Origin: Corynebacterium kroppenstedtii DSM 44385
Lineage (GTDB): Bacteria; Actinomycetota; Actinomycetes; Mycobacteriales; Mycobacteriaceae
Assembly (NCBI RefSeq): GCF_000023145.1
Contig: NC_012704.1
Span: 1,240,001 to 1,304,000, forward strand
Direction: 5' to 3'
Length of the DNA: 64,000 bases
The first letter of the stretch is position 1, and every line of letters starts with the position of its first letter. A model generated the notes under the pieces. That model saw only the letters and a list, made by a program, of their open reading frames with translations, made no database searches and was not told the DNA's origin. Of the stretch, positions 35,721 to 45,301 are shown piece by piece. The position numbers and the translations under genes are program-made.

Positions 35721-38273
35721 GTGAACCTAGCTAGTTACCTTCCCGACCTTGCTGACGTCCCCGAATCCTTATACGACGAAGCAATATCTGATTCATTTCG
35801 AAGCTGGGTTCGCTCCCGAGGAATTACCCTCTTCCCTGCCCAAGAAGAAGCAATCCTCGGAACAGAAGCCGGTGATAATGTCATCGTCGCAACACCCACC
35901 GGTTCTGGGAAATCACTTGTCGCCTTATATGCGCACTTCTTCGCACTTGCGCATAACAGGCGAACATTCTATACAGCACCAATTAAAGCGCTGGTCAATG
36001 AAAAATTCTTTGCTCTGTGCGACGCCTTTGGTGCGAAAAATGTCGGGATGATGACAGGAGATGCCACTGTCAATGGCAAAGCTCCGATTATTTGTGCAAC
36101 TGCCGAAATCGTAGCCAATATTGCTTTACGCGATGGTCCGGATGCTGAGATAGACCAGGTAGTGATGGATGAGTTCCATTACTATTCCGATCCTCAGCGA
36201 GGGTGGGCATGGCAAGTTCCACTTCTTGAACTTCCATCGACACAGTTTATTTTGATGTCTGCCACCTTGGGAGACACAACTTTCCTGCGCAAAGACTTAA
36301 GCGCCCGAACGGAACGGGATACAGATCTCGTTGATGGAACTGAACGGCCTGTTCCCCTATCGTTTTCTTACGTCTATACGCCTATTCATGAGACAATTGG
36401 GGAGCTTATTAAAGACGATAAGGCGCCCATTTACATTGTTCACTTCTCACAGCGGGAAGCGGCGGAACGTGCTCAAGCTCTCAAAGGGCATGTGAAAATT
36501 TCTGCAGAGACCAAGGAAAAGATTCGCGAAACAATCGGGGACTTTCGTTTTTCCTCGGCATTTGGGCGTCAATTATCCAGTCTCGTCCGTCAAGGCATTG
36601 GTGTTCATCACGCGGGAATGCTCCCGAAATACCGTCGTCTCGTCGAAAAGCTTGCCCAAGCTGGCTTACTAACAGTGATTTGTGGAACTGACACACTCGG
36701 TGTGGGTATTAACGTTCCTATCCGCACGGTGCTTTTTAGTGGGCTCGCGAAATACGATGGCCAGCGACACAGAGTTTTGCGTTCCAGGGAATTTCACCAG
36801 ATTGCCGGGCGAGCTGGTCGCGCTGGTTTTGATACTGCCGGTTATGTCGTCATCGAAGCACCTGAACACGAAATTGAGAATTATCAGGCACGGCAGAAGG
36901 CCGGGAGTGATCCTAAAAAACTTAAGAAGCTGCGGAAGAAGTCAGCACCCGAAGGTCGCGCAACATGGGCCGAAAGCACCTATGAGCGCCTCATTAACGC
37001 TGAGCCAGAACAGATGACCAGCCAATTTGCGGTATCCAGTTCCATGTTGCTCAACGTTCTGTCCCGCCCGGGGAATGGCTTTGAGGCCATGAAACACCTA
37101 CTGCGTGGTAATCACGAAAGCCGTGCGAAGCAAAACCGGCATATTCATATGGCTATTGATTTATTCAGGGGCCTTAAGCAAGCCGGAATAATCGAGCAAT
37201 CTGACACACCCGACGATACTGGTCGTTATTGTCACGTGACCGACGAATTACAACGTGACTTTGCGTTGAACCAACCGTTATCGCCATTCGCCGTCGCCGC
37301 TTTGGAGATTCTCGATCCTGATAGCGAGACTTTCACGCTCGATATCATCAGCGTGATGGAGTCGATTCTCGACGATCCGTCGCCGCTACTCCGGGCGCAG
37401 GAAAAGAAAGAGCGGGGCGAAGAGATTGCCGCGCTCAAAGCGGAGGGCGTCGACTACACCGAGCGAATGGCGATTGTCGAGGACATTACGTGGCCAATGC
37501 CTCTTAAGGAGGAGCTTGACGAGGCGTTTGAGGCATATAGCGAAGGTCACCCGTGGGCGCGAGAATTCTCCCTCTCCCCCAAGTCTGTTGTGCGCCACAT
37601 GATCGAGCGTGCAATGAACTTTTCTGATCTCATTGCAGCCTATGGTTTAGCCAGGTCAGAGGGTGTTATTCTTCGTTATCTCACCGACGCGTGGCGGACG
37701 TTGCTCAACACGGTCCCCGCGGAGTATCACACTGATGAGTTAGACGACATTATTGATTGGCTATCGGAACTCATTATCCAAGTTGACTCGTCATTATTGG
37801 ATGAATGGAATCGTATGGCTGATCCAGATACTCCGATCACCGACAAGGAAGTTGAAGAACGAGCCTTCGGTGATGGTAGTGAACGTGCACTCACTGCCAA
37901 TACGCGAGCATTTACGCGCATGGTTCGGAACGTCTTTTTCCGGTTTGTTGAGCTCTTTGCCTTCGAGAAAGAGGACGAACTCGATGAACTGACCGACCGC
38001 GTAGCAACCGAAGAGCTGACAAGCACGCCCGATTGGCCAGCAGCACTCGACGATTACTTCGACAATTTCGCTGATTTAGGCGTGGACGCATCTGCCCGTT
38101 CCGCAGACATGATCATCATCAAAGAAAACGGGCGTTCGTGGTCGGTTCGACAAATTATCGACGACCCCGACGGGAATCACGATTGGGCCATCACCGGGAC
38201 CGTCGATCTCGATGCGTCCGATGAGGCCGGCGATGTTCGGCTCTCTGGGCTCAGCATCGTTGAGGGCGATTAG
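35721..38273 (+). CDS. Ski2/Mtr4-like DEAD/DEXH-box RNA helicase (HelY-like)
   Basis: An 850-residue superfamily II helicase. Motif I TPTGSGKSL (about 58-66), motif II VMDEFHYYSD (DEFH), motif III MSATLG, motif IV-V region HHAGMLPKYRRLVEKL and VICGTDTLGVGINVP, and motif VI QIAGRAGRAGFD are intact. A Lys-rich loop (SDPKKLKKLRKKSAPEGRA) follows. The C-terminal half corresponds to the helical and DUF3516-like domain of actinobacterial HelY proteins. Likely acts in RNA turnover; the adjacency to PAC2 is conserved and suggests a joint task. GTG start at 35721. Confidence 0.88.
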   Translation: MNLASYLPDLADVPESLYDEAISDSFRSWVRSRGITLFPAQEEAILGTEAGDNVIVATPTGSGKSLVALYAHFFALAHNRRTFYTAPIKALVNEKFFALCDAFGAKNVGMMTGDATVNGKAPIICATAEIVANIALRDGPDAEIDQVVMDEFHYYSDPQRGWAWQVPLLELPSTQFILMSATLGDTTFLRKDLSARTERDTDLVDGTERPVPLSFSYVYTPIHETIGELIKDDKAPIYIVHFSQREAAERAQALKGHVKISAETKEKIRETIGDFRFSSAFGRQLSSLVRQGIGVHHAGMLPKYRRLVEKLAQAGLLTVICGTDTLGVGINVPIRTVLFSGLAKYDGQRHRVLRSREFHQIAGRAGRAGFDTAGYVVIEAPEHEIENYQARQKAGSDPKKLKKLRKKSAPEGRATWAESTYERLINAEPEQMTSQFAVSSSMLLNVLSRPGNGFEAMKHLLRGNHESRAKQNRHIHMAIDLFRGLKQAGIIEQSDTPDDTGRYCHVTDELQRDFALNQPLSPFAVAALEILDPDSETFTLDIISVMESILDDPSPLLRAQEKKERGEEIAALKAEGVDYTERMAIVEDITWPMPLKEELDEAFEAYSEGHPWAREFSLSPKSVVRHMIERAMNFSDLIAAYGLARSEGVILRYLTDAWRTLLNTVPAEYHTDELDDIIDWLSELIIQVDSSLLDEWNRMADPDTPITDKEVEERAFGDGSERALTANTRAFTRMVRNVFFRFVELFAFEKEDELDELTDRVATEELTSTPDWPAALDDYFDNFADLGVDASARSADMIIIKENGRSWSVRQIIDDPDGNHDWAITGTVDLDASDEAGDVRLSGLSIVEGD

Positions 38274-38314
38274 CTACAGGATCAGTAGCTCTCACCCTAA
38301 TTACGACGCCTCAA

Positions 38315-39271
38315 TCAGGACAGAGCATTGGCGTTCCGCGACACTTCTTCGAAAGCCCGCGTAATCTGTCGGCCAATGTGCTGGAACTGCTCTCCCCTAC
38401 TTGGAGACGTACTGGAACGATAAGCCAGTCCGATTTCGCGATGGCAGGGCACAGACCCTTTCTTGAACTTCGCGATCGCGATATTTTCCTGGCGTCCTTC
38501 CACGGGCAAGGCAGAGGCAGGCACCAATGTAGAACCCAGGCCACCAGCCACACACTGCACAACCGTCGTCAAACTAGCGACTCGTGTGACAGCCTGGTTT
38601 GCTTTTGATCCCTTGCCGGTACGGCGGCACAGATCCAGAACTTGATCACGTAAGCAGTGGCCGTCGTCGAGAAGAAGAAGGTTGAGGTCCTCCAGCACCT
38701 TCGGATCAACGTTTGTCTTGCCAGCTAATTCATGCCCCTCTGGCACAACGAGGAAGAAGTCTTCGTCATAGAGGTGCTGCTCGATTAGTCCGCTCTCACC
38801 GGATGGGAGGGCAAACACGGCGACATCGATCGTTCCCTGCTTCAGGCTTTCAACTAAATGATGGGTTTGTTCTTCGACGATATTCGGCTGAACTTCCGGC
38901 ATCTCGAGGTTGATGAGTTGAAGAAGGTGCGGAAGGATATACGGCGCGACGGTGGGGATAATTCCGATCGTGATCGGACCCGAGGGGGAATCGCTGACTC
39001 CTCGAGCATGAGCGACGAAATCGTCGGTAGTATCCAAAGCTGCGCGTGCGTAAGGAAGGAGAGCTTGTCCAGCCGAGGTGACAATGACTTTCCGTGTTGA
39101 GCGTTCAATAAGCTGTAGGTTCAGGCCGCTCTCGAGAGCAACGAGAGCCTGCGAGAGGGACGGTTGCGAAATCCCCAAACGCGCTGCTGAAGTACTAAAG
39201 TGACGGTGCTCCGCGATGGTCACGAAGGCACGAAGTTGAGCGATTGTAGGGCGATACTCTCTATTATTCAT
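38315..39271 (-). CDS. oxyR: LysR-type peroxide regulator OxyR
   Basis: Redox-sensing transcription factor. The winged HTH at about 8-65 (PTIAQLRAFVTIAEHRHFST, QPSLSQALVALESGL) is typical of OxyR. In the effector domain the two redox cysteines are likely those in LDDGHCLRDQVLDLCRRTG, at the usual nine-residue spacing. It is divergent from ahpC with a 119-bp gap and presumably controls ahpCD. In corynebacteria OxyR commonly acts as a repressor. The message may be leaderless: TACAGT lies seven bases before the ATG. Confidence 0.93.
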   Translation of the reverse strand: MNNREYRPTIAQLRAFVTIAEHRHFSTSAARLGISQPSLSQALVALESGLNLQLIERSTRKVIVTSAGQALLPYARAALDTTDDFVAHARGVSDSPSGPITIGIIPTVAPYILPHLLQLINLEMPEVQPNIVEEQTHHLVESLKQGTIDVAVFALPSGESGLIEQHLYDEDFFLVVPEGHELAGKTNVDPKVLEDLNLLLLDDGHCLRDQVLDLCRRTGKGSKANQAVTRVASLTTVVQCVAGGLGSTLVPASALPVEGRQENIAIAKFKKGSVPCHREIGLAYRSSTSPSRGEQFQHIGRQITRAFEEVSRNANALS

Positions 39272-39308
39272 GGTTATAACTGTACACTAGATATTTAAGT
39301 TTTACCTC

Positions 39309-39337
39309 TTGACACACCCGATAAATCATGCCATGCT
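39309..39337 (+). promoter_or_regulatory. Candidate ahpC promoter
   Basis: A perfect TTGACA (39309-39314) is followed after 17 bp by CATGCT (39332-39337). It lies in the oxyR-ahpC divergent region, where OxyR would bind; no specific operator is called. Confidence 0.45.
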
Positions 39338-39390
39338 TTATAGCGTTAGATAATTAACCAATCGATGACACTTTCAAGTAGGAGGAAGCA

Positions 39391-39987
39391 ATGGCATTGC
39401 TGACCATCGGTGACCAGTTCCCCGATTTCGAATTGACCGCGCTGAAGGGCGGAGACCTGCGCGAGGTCAACGCCAACCAGCCCGAAGACTACTTCGAGGA
39501 GATCAACAACCAGTCCTACGAGGGCAAGTGGCGTGTCATCTTCTTCTACCCGAAGGACTTCACCTTCGTATGCCCCACCGAAATCGCAGCATTCGGCAAG
39601 CTGAATGACGAGTTCGAGGATCGCGATACCCAGATCCTCGGTGGCTCCGTCGACAACGAGTTCTCCCACTTCAACTGGCGTGCAACCCACCCGGATCTGA
39701 AAACGATTCCGTTCCCGATGATTTCCGATATCAAGCACGACCTCATTAAGGCCCTCGGTGTTGAGAATGCCGACGGTGTTGCAGACCGCGCTACCTTCAT
39801 CGTCGACCCTGACAACGTCATCCAGTTCGTGTCCGTCACCCCGGACGCTGTTGGACGTAACGTCGACGAGGTTCTGCGTGTTCTCGATGCACTTCAGTCC
39901 GAGGAAGTCTGCGCCTGCAACTGGCAGAAGAATGACCCCACCAAGAACATCGACAAGATGGATGTTCTCAACGAAGAGCTGAAGTAA
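39391..39987 (+). CDS. ahpC: Alkyl hydroperoxide reductase peroxiredoxin AhpC
   Basis: Typical two-cysteine peroxiredoxin reducing peroxides and peroxynitrite. The peroxidatic Cys61 is in FYPKDFTFVCPTEI; the resolving cysteine is Cys174 or Cys176 in SEEVCACNWQ, the double-Cys form seen in mycobacteria. Length 198 fits that group. An excellent ribosome site (GGAGGA) precedes the ATG. Followed by ahpD after 75 bp and read away from oxyR; codon usage is strongly biased, suggesting high expression. Confidence 0.96.
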   Translation: MALLTIGDQFPDFELTALKGGDLREVNANQPEDYFEEINNQSYEGKWRVIFFYPKDFTFVCPTEIAAFGKLNDEFEDRDTQILGGSVDNEFSHFNWRATHPDLKTIPFPMISDIKHDLIKALGVENADGVADRATFIVDPDNVIQFVSVTPDAVGRNVDEVLRVLDALQSEEVCACNWQKNDPTKNIDKMDVLNEELK

Positions 39988-40062
39988 GCACCTGCTTCCA
40001 GCTCCATTCGACTGTCTCAGTCGTCACCGAAACTATCTCGCCATCACTAAGGACGGTTCATA

Positions 40063-40587
40063 ATGGCACTTGACAACCTTAAAGAGGGTCTCCCGGAGTA
40101 CGCGAAAGACCTCAAACTGAACTTGGGCACCCTCTCGCGCTCGACCGAGCTGTCGGAGCAGCAGCTCTGGGGCACGTTCCTCGCGACTGCTGCAGCAACG
40201 CGGAATGACACTATCATCTCGGAAATCGCTGAGGAAGCATCGCAGCACCTTTCCGATGAGTATGTCAACGCCGCCTACGGCGCAGCGTCGATCATGGCCA
40301 TGAATAACGTCGCGTACCGCGCGAAGTCGTTCCTCGGCTCCGACTATGCCCAGGTCCGCATGGGTCTGCGGATGAACATCATCAACAAGTCCGGGATCGA
40401 CAAGGTTGATTTCGAGCTCATGGCTCTCGCCGTGTCGACCATCAACGGTTGCCACGACTGCACCAAGGCTCACGAGAAGACGGTGACGAGTGAAGGCCTA
40501 ACCAAGGAACAGGTTTTCGAGGCCGTTAAGATTGCCGCAACCATTCAGGGTGTAGCGCAGGCAATTCAGATCGAGGCTGCTCGGTAG
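40063..40587 (+). CDS. ahpD: Alkyl hydroperoxide reductase AhpD
   Basis: Carboxymuconolactone-decarboxylase-fold disulfide reductase that reduces AhpC, using dihydrolipoamide-linked electrons in mycobacteria. The catalytic Cys130-x-x-Cys133 lies in [15 protein letters not shown], exactly the numbering of M. tuberculosis AhpD, with the supporting Glu and His nearby. Length 174. Second gene of the ahpCD operon, followed by a strong terminator. Confidence 0.96.
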   Translation: MALDNLKEGLPEYAKDLKLNLGTLSRSTELSEQQLWGTFLATAAATRNDTIISEIAEEASQHLSDEYVNAAYGAASIMAMNNVAYRAKSFLGSDYAQVRMGLRMNIINKSGIDKVDFELMALAVSTINGCHDCTKAHEKTVTSEGLTKEQVFEAVKIAATIQGVAQAIQIEAAR

Positions 40588-40631
40588 AGTTTTTGCCCCT
40601 TTGAGTTCAGTGTGGCTCTCTGAGTTTCTCT

Positions 40632-40662
40632 TCCCTGGCGTCCAGTACGCCAGGGATTTTTC
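40632..40662 (+). terminator. Rho-independent terminator of ahpCD
   Basis: TCCCTGGCGT (40632-40641) and ACGCCAGGGA (40647-40656) form a perfect 10-bp stem with a 5-base loop, followed directly by TTTTT. Confidence 0.92.
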
Positions 40663-40699
40663 TTACATACCCCTTATTTGTTCTCCTTGCGATACTTTA

Positions 40700-40728
40700 T
40701 CGACAATTATTTGCGGTTGATTTAAGAT
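40700..40728 (+). promoter_or_regulatory. Candidate promoter of the ABC/MFS operon
   Basis: TCGACA (40700-40705) and TAAGAT (40723-40728) are separated by exactly 17 bp. GAGGAG (40761-40766) and the GTG at 40778 follow. The surrounding AT-rich stretch could hold a metal-regulator site, but none was recognised. Confidence 0.5.
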
Positions 40729-40777
40729 CTTCTACGTCCGAATCTTTGCCCCCCTGTACTGAGGAGAACGTTAGCCT

Positions 40778-41602
40778 GTGGTCCGGCCCGCGCATCTCAG
40801 CACGACACGTCGCAGTCCTGGAGATTTAGACTCCTCAGAGGAGTCGACCTCTCCTAGTTCGCCCCACTCTCCTGGCTCGATTGTCTTCAGGGATTTCTCA
40901 CTGGCCCCGCTGAACGCCGAATCGACTACTACCTCAACCGATCCTCACCCTTCCCACCCGCTATTGCACATCAGTGAGCTGCATATTAACCCCGGGGAAT
41001 AGGTCGTCGTCTCGGGGCAATCCGGAGCCGGAAAAAGCCTCTTCCTCAACTCAATTATCGACGCCGGTACACGGCCATCAGTACATTCATCGCGACATCA
41101 CAACCCCCACCACGTGGGAATACAGACCACTGGTTACTGTTCGATCTCAGGAACTCTTGGCTTTTGTGCTCAAAATTCGTCGACGTCACTTGATCCTCTT
41201 ACCCCTGTGAGGACACAAGTTTCATACGCTCTACCAGGAGAATCCCGACGAGAAGCGATCGACCATGCAGATACCCTGCTCGATCGCGTAGGGCTGGATG
41301 GCTCCCGTTACCCCCTGGAATTATCCGGCGGCCAGCGGCAGAGGGCCTGTCTTATCCTCGCATTAATCCACCAACCCGACGTCCTTATCGCAGATGAAGT
41401 GACCAGCGCACTGGATCCCGTCACTTCATTAGCAATAAGGGACATGCTGCGCGAGTTTTACGACACCTATCATCCAACAATCGTAATGGCGACGCATGAC
41501 GTCTCTGGCTTCGTTCCTCTAGCAACACGACATCTGCACATTGATGACGGTGTCCTCGTCGACCATACGGACAACGCAGCTAGAGGAGTCACATGCCAGT
41601 AG
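40778..41602 (+). pseudogene. ABC transporter ATPase (Nik/Opp D-type) interrupted by an in-frame TAG
   Basis: One reading frame runs through the whole 825 bp except for a TAG at 41000-41002. Before it: a variable N-terminus and the first ABC strand (LLHISELHINPGE). Immediately after it: VVVSGQSGAGKSLFLNSII (Walker A), the Q-loop region GFCAQNSSTSLDPLTPV, signature LSGGQRQRACLILAL, Walker B VLIADEVTSALD, and the switch His in VMATHDVSG. Any translation restarting after the stop (for example GTG 41114) would miss Walker A. A CAG or AAG to TAG change would explain it. It could be a true pseudogene, a recent nonsense mutation or a sequencing error. The end overlaps the next ATPase gene by 10 bp. 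Confidence 0.8.
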
Positions 41603-42330
41603 TTTCTCCCTCCAACCAGCCGTCGGAGCTCTCTGGATCTCATCTTGTTTCTTTACACGACGCCACGTGCGAAGGGCGTTTCCGCGCTTGTTCATGCGAT
41701 CTCTACGCCGGCGAAAAAGTGGGGATCGTCGGCAAGTCGGGCTCCGGAAAGACCAGCCTCTTGCGAGCGATAATGGGCAGTCTTCCGTTAGACGACGGCA
41801 CACGCACAGCTCCTGACCACCGTGGATGGTGCGCATTTGTTCCACAACAGCCAGATGCCACCTTGCATCCCCTGATGACGGTTCAGTCCATTATCCGGGA
41901 AGCGACGCTGATCGCAGGAGTGGAAGCGCCAGACTGTGAGGAACTTGTCGGCTCATTAGGGCTCCCGACGGATGTTTTAAATCGGCGGCCTCAACAGTTA
42001 TCCGGAGGTCAGCGTCAACGTGTTGCTTTAGCTCGTGCACTAGCAACCCGCCCCTCTGTCGTCCTTGCCGACGAAATTGTCTCTGCCCTCGACGCGGAGA
42101 GCGCGACAACAACCATGACCGTTCTAAGTGCCTACCAGCAACAATCGTCATGTGCAGTGGCGGTAACGGGTCATGACGTGAGGTTTATGGTCTCGATGTG
42201 TGACCGCATCATCGTTCTTGACGATGGTCGCATTGTTGATGATCAAGCCGCAGCAGAGATTGGTAGCTCAGATGTTCCGCAGACCGCGGAATTGATTCAC
42301 GCCGATCGAATTTTTCGGGGAGGTGTATGA
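41593..42330 (+). CDS. ABC transporter ATP-binding protein (Nik/Opp F-type)
   Basis: A 245-residue ATPase with all motifs: Walker A VGKSGSGKT (about 46-54), Q-loop FVPQQPDATLHPLMTVQ, signature LSGGQRQRVALARAL, Walker B VVLADEIVSALD and switch His in VTGHDVRFMV. The Q-loop wording DATLHPLMTV is typical of nickel/peptide importers. It lacks the C-terminal oligopeptide-binding extension found in full-length OppD/F, as in NikD/E. AGAGGAG precedes the ATG. It is the only intact ATPase of the operon. Confidence 0.88.
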   Translation: MPVVSPSNQPSELSGSHLVSLHDATCEGRFRACSCDLYAGEKVGIVGKSGSGKTSLLRAIMGSLPLDDGTRTAPDHRGWCAFVPQQPDATLHPLMTVQSIIREATLIAGVEAPDCEELVGSLGLPTDVLNRRPQQLSGGQRQRVALARALATRPSVVLADEIVSALDAESATTTMTVLSAYQQQSSCAVAVTGHDVRFMVSMCDRIIVLDDGRIVDDQAAAEIGSSDVPQTAELIHADRIFRGGV

Positions 42331-42331
42331 C

Positions 42332-43696
42332 GTGAAAGCTTTATCGCTATTCGGAGGTCGTCGGAACTCTAGACAACTGCTCCCCGCGTATATCTACCTG
42401 CTGTTGATCAGCCAATTACTGTTCAACATCGGTTTCTATATTGTTGTGCCCTTTCTAGGGGTCGTCCTGGCAGATGGTTTTGCTCAAGCCGGAACAATGA
42501 TCGGCTTAGTCCTCGGTTTGCGGACATTTTCACAACAGGGGCTGTTCTTTCTCGGCGGAGGGCTCACCGATAAATATGGGGCGCGCCCTATCCTGTTGAC
42601 GGGGATTTCTCTGCGCGTACTTGGATTCATCACAACCGGCGTGACCAGCCATTACGCCACGGTCAATGGAAAGAGCGACAATCTGGCCCACACATGGTCA
42701 CTCGCCGGATTCATAGGCGGCGTCGTCATTATTGGCTTTGCTGCCGCATTGTTCTCTCCCGCCGTCGAAACGTCATTGGCCGATTCGGGCGCACGCCTCG
42801 AAGCCCAAGGAAGGAGCACGAGAGCCCACATCTTTGCCTTAGATTCCGCCTATTCAACTGTCGGCTCTGGACTAGGCCCGCTTATTGGAGCACTGTTCCT
42901 TCCTCTCGGGTTCGACATTTGCTGCTACGCGGCAGCCGCCATCTTTGTCTTTTTGGGCATCACTCACTTGATCATGCTCCCCACCTCGGTCCACCCGGCC
43001 CGGCGCGGACCGATCACACAAGACTGGAGGCATGTCCTCCGAGACCGCCGTTTCCTTATTCTCGCAGCGGCATATTCCATGAGTCTCGTCGCCTATAACC
43101 AGATGTATCTGTCCCTGCCTGTGGAATTGACGCGAGGAACGGGGTCGGATCAATCGATGGGGATTATGTTCCTCATTGCTGGGCTGTGGGTCATCATTCT
43201 TCAAGTTCCGCTGGCCCGGATAGCGGCTCGGTATAGCCCCACGCGGGCGGTAGCCGTTGGCTTTCTCATCATGGCTAGCTCATTCACGATCATCGCAGTG
43301 TGCGCACCGTGGTCCCGGAGTTTGGCTCCCGCCATCGCCTTCGTCGTCGTTCTCAATGTGGGCAGCATGATTGTCAGCCCGATCGCGCGCGACCTCGTTG
43401 GAGTACACGCGAAGAACATCAAGTTGGGGACGTACTACGGGGTCCTCAATTCGGTTGGTGGGGCGGCCGTTCTCATCACTTCGCCACTTCTCGGAAAGCT
43501 TTTAAACAATGCCTACCACCCCACGCAATCAGCAATGATTCCGTGGATCGTTCTTGCTGCCGGGATGGTGGTTGCTGCCATCACTATTTACGTGTGGGGC
43601 CGACGCACGGCGAGGCTTTCACAACAGCCACGTCAAGCCGACGCGCCTGACAACTCATCACAATTAACTGATCAGATAGAGGAGTTCTCATCATGA
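42332..43696 (+). CDS. Major facilitator superfamily transporter inside an ABC operon
   Basis: A 454-residue, roughly 12-helix MFS protein. The A-motif-like loop after helix 2 reads GGGLTDKYGARPILLTG, and the central loop (HPARRGPITQDWRHVLRDRR) divides the two six-helix halves. It is most like drug/metabolite:H+ antiporters of the MdtH type, so it may export a small molecule. The GTG at 42332 is chosen because GGGGAGG lies eight bases upstream. The gene overlaps the substrate-binding gene by 4 bp. Its place inside an ABC importer operon suggests a matched export-import pair, as for CntE and the Cnt importer in staphylococci; that is inference. Confidence 0.83.
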   Translation: MKALSLFGGRRNSRQLLPAYIYLLLISQLLFNIGFYIVVPFLGVVLADGFAQAGTMIGLVLGLRTFSQQGLFFLGGGLTDKYGARPILLTGISLRVLGFITTGVTSHYATVNGKSDNLAHTWSLAGFIGGVVIIGFAAALFSPAVETSLADSGARLEAQGRSTRAHIFALDSAYSTVGSGLGPLIGALFLPLGFDICCYAAAAIFVFLGITHLIMLPTSVHPARRGPITQDWRHVLRDRRFLILAAAYSMSLVAYNQMYLSLPVELTRGTGSDQSMGIMFLIAGLWVIILQVPLARIAARYSPTRAVAVGFLIMASSFTIIAVCAPWSRSLAPAIAFVVVLNVGSMIVSPIARDLVGVHAKNIKLGTYYGVLNSVGGAAVLITSPLLGKLLNNAYHPTQSAMIPWIVLAAGMVVAAITIYVWGRRTARLSQQPRQADAPDNSSQLTDQIEEFSS

Positions 43697-45237
43697 AACG
43701 ACTGTCGCTATTACTTGCCGTCCCTGTGGCAGCGACTGTGCTCACCGGATGCTTCAATAATTCGGACTCAACCGGTAACGACGGGGCAACAATCGGATTG
43801 GCCTTTGCCCCGGTGGCAAGTATGTCGCCCTATTCCGACGACGCCGTTCTAGCCAGCCGGATGGGTGTCGGGGAAACGCTAGTCACGTTAGGAGAGAATG
43901 GCGATGTTATGCCGTCATTGGCTGAGTCGTGGTCGGATGATTCCCCACGGTCGGTAACCTTCCACCTCCGTAGCGCTAAGTTCCATGACGGAAAGCCGCT
44001 GACCGCTCAAGCTGCGGCCACCAGTCTCACCCACGCGTGGAACGCCACCAACCGGCCGAAAGCCCTTGGAAAAGCCAACCTTACGTTTGAAGCCACTGAC
44101 GACCACACGTTGAAAGTTACGTCGGAAAAGGACGACCCCATCCTGATTCAACGATTCGCTGACCCGGGAACAATGATTCTGTCACCTGATGCTTTCACCG
44201 GCGACGCCAAGAAGGATGGGGAAAAGAACGACGGTAAGGACGCAGAAGCAAAAGAGGGTTCCTCTGATGCTGCACCGGACTTAGTGAAACACGGAACCGG
44301 GGCATTTTCGCTCGACAAAAAAGCTAGCTCGACCCAAGCGGATCTGAAGGCGAATGACGATTACTGGGGCGGCAAGCCGAAACTCAATTCAGTCACCGTC
44401 AAGTTCATGACCGATGCGAGTGCCCGTACTGCCGCTTTCCGTTCAGGAGAGGTGCAACTTGCGACGGCTATTCCCACCTCCCAGGTTTCCGAGATTGAAA
44501 AGTCGGCGGGCGAGATCAAGTCAACGCCGCTTTTCCGCGCCATCCTTCTCCACCTCAATACGAAGAAGGGTGTATTCACCGATCCCGGTTTACGGGCAGC
44601 AGCGCGGGAGGCCATCAACAGCAAAGCCATCACGGACTCTGTGTTTGAAGGAAAAGCAGATGCTGCAACCGACCACCTGTTCAATCCGGCTGAAGAATGG
44701 GCACGTACCCCGGATGACGCATCCAAGAGCGCTGTTCCTGCTACGCAACCATCACAACAGAAGATCAAGCTTGCCACCTGGACTGAACGTGGCGAACTGC
44801 CAGAAGTAGCATCGATTGTTGCTGACCAGCTACGCCACGCAGGCTTCGTCGTAGATGTGACGACGAAGGATTACGATTCACTCGAAAGTAGCCTTCTTGA
44901 CGGCCAGTTTGATGCTGTTATTGGAAGTCGTAACTACCTCATCGGTGCAGCCGACCCCGTTTCCTACCTGCAGTCCGACTACACGTGCGACGGCACATAC
45001 AACTTGTCGCAGCTGTGCGATCCGGAGATTGATGAACAAATCTCGCGGGCAGATGCTACCTCTGACCTCAATGAGCGACGCACACTCGCGGCCGAAGCGG
45101 GAGCGCGCATCGTGGCTGACAATGCGGTTGTCCCTGTCGCCTACCCGCGGGGCTACATTGCGATGAAGGGAATGAAAGACGTCAGCGTGGATTCGTTTGA
45201 GCGACAATTACTCACTGCTAAGAGTCAGCGTGACTAA
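43693..45237 (+). CDS. ABC transporter substrate-binding lipoprotein (NikA/OppA family)
   Basis: A 514-residue extracytoplasmic binding protein of the family 5 (nickel/peptide/opine) group. Signal peptide with lipobox VLTGC (Cys20). The family entry motif is MGVGETLVTLGENGDVMPSLAESW, with VTFHLRSAKFHDGKPLTAQA after it. A Lys/Asp/Glu-rich insertion (about 177-195) looks like a surface loop. The ligand cannot be read from sequence; the GVGETL type is common among nickel and metallophore binders. Coupled to the MFS gene by an ATGA overlap and followed by the permease gene. Confidence 0.88.
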   Translation: MKRLSLLLAVPVAATVLTGCFNNSDSTGNDGATIGLAFAPVASMSPYSDDAVLASRMGVGETLVTLGENGDVMPSLAESWSDDSPRSVTFHLRSAKFHDGKPLTAQAAATSLTHAWNATNRPKALGKANLTFEATDDHTLKVTSEKDDPILIQRFADPGTMILSPDAFTGDAKKDGEKNDGKDAEAKEGSSDAAPDLVKHGTGAFSLDKKASSTQADLKANDDYWGGKPKLNSVTVKFMTDASARTAAFRSGEVQLATAIPTSQVSEIEKSAGEIKSTPLFRAILLHLNTKKGVFTDPGLRAAAREAINSKAITDSVFEGKADAATDHLFNPAEEWARTPDDASKSAVPATQPSQQKIKLATWTERGELPEVASIVADQLRHAGFVVDVTTKDYDSLESSLLDGQFDAVIGSRNYLIGAADPVSYLQSDYTCDGTYNLSQLCDPEIDEQISRADATSDLNERRTLAAEAGARIVADNAVVPVAYPRGYIAMKGMKDVSVDSFERQLLTAKSQRD

Positions 45238-45301
45238 TTCATCGACGCGCCCGCACCAATCCCCCTTGTCATTCCTACGGATCCCCTAGTTACCCCTCAT
45301 C

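Noticed and set aside
40974-41210. A 78-codon plus-strand open frame covering the interrupted ATPase region
   Set aside because: It is in a different frame from the ABC motifs and encodes nothing recognisable; the ATPase frame itself resumes directly after the TAG.
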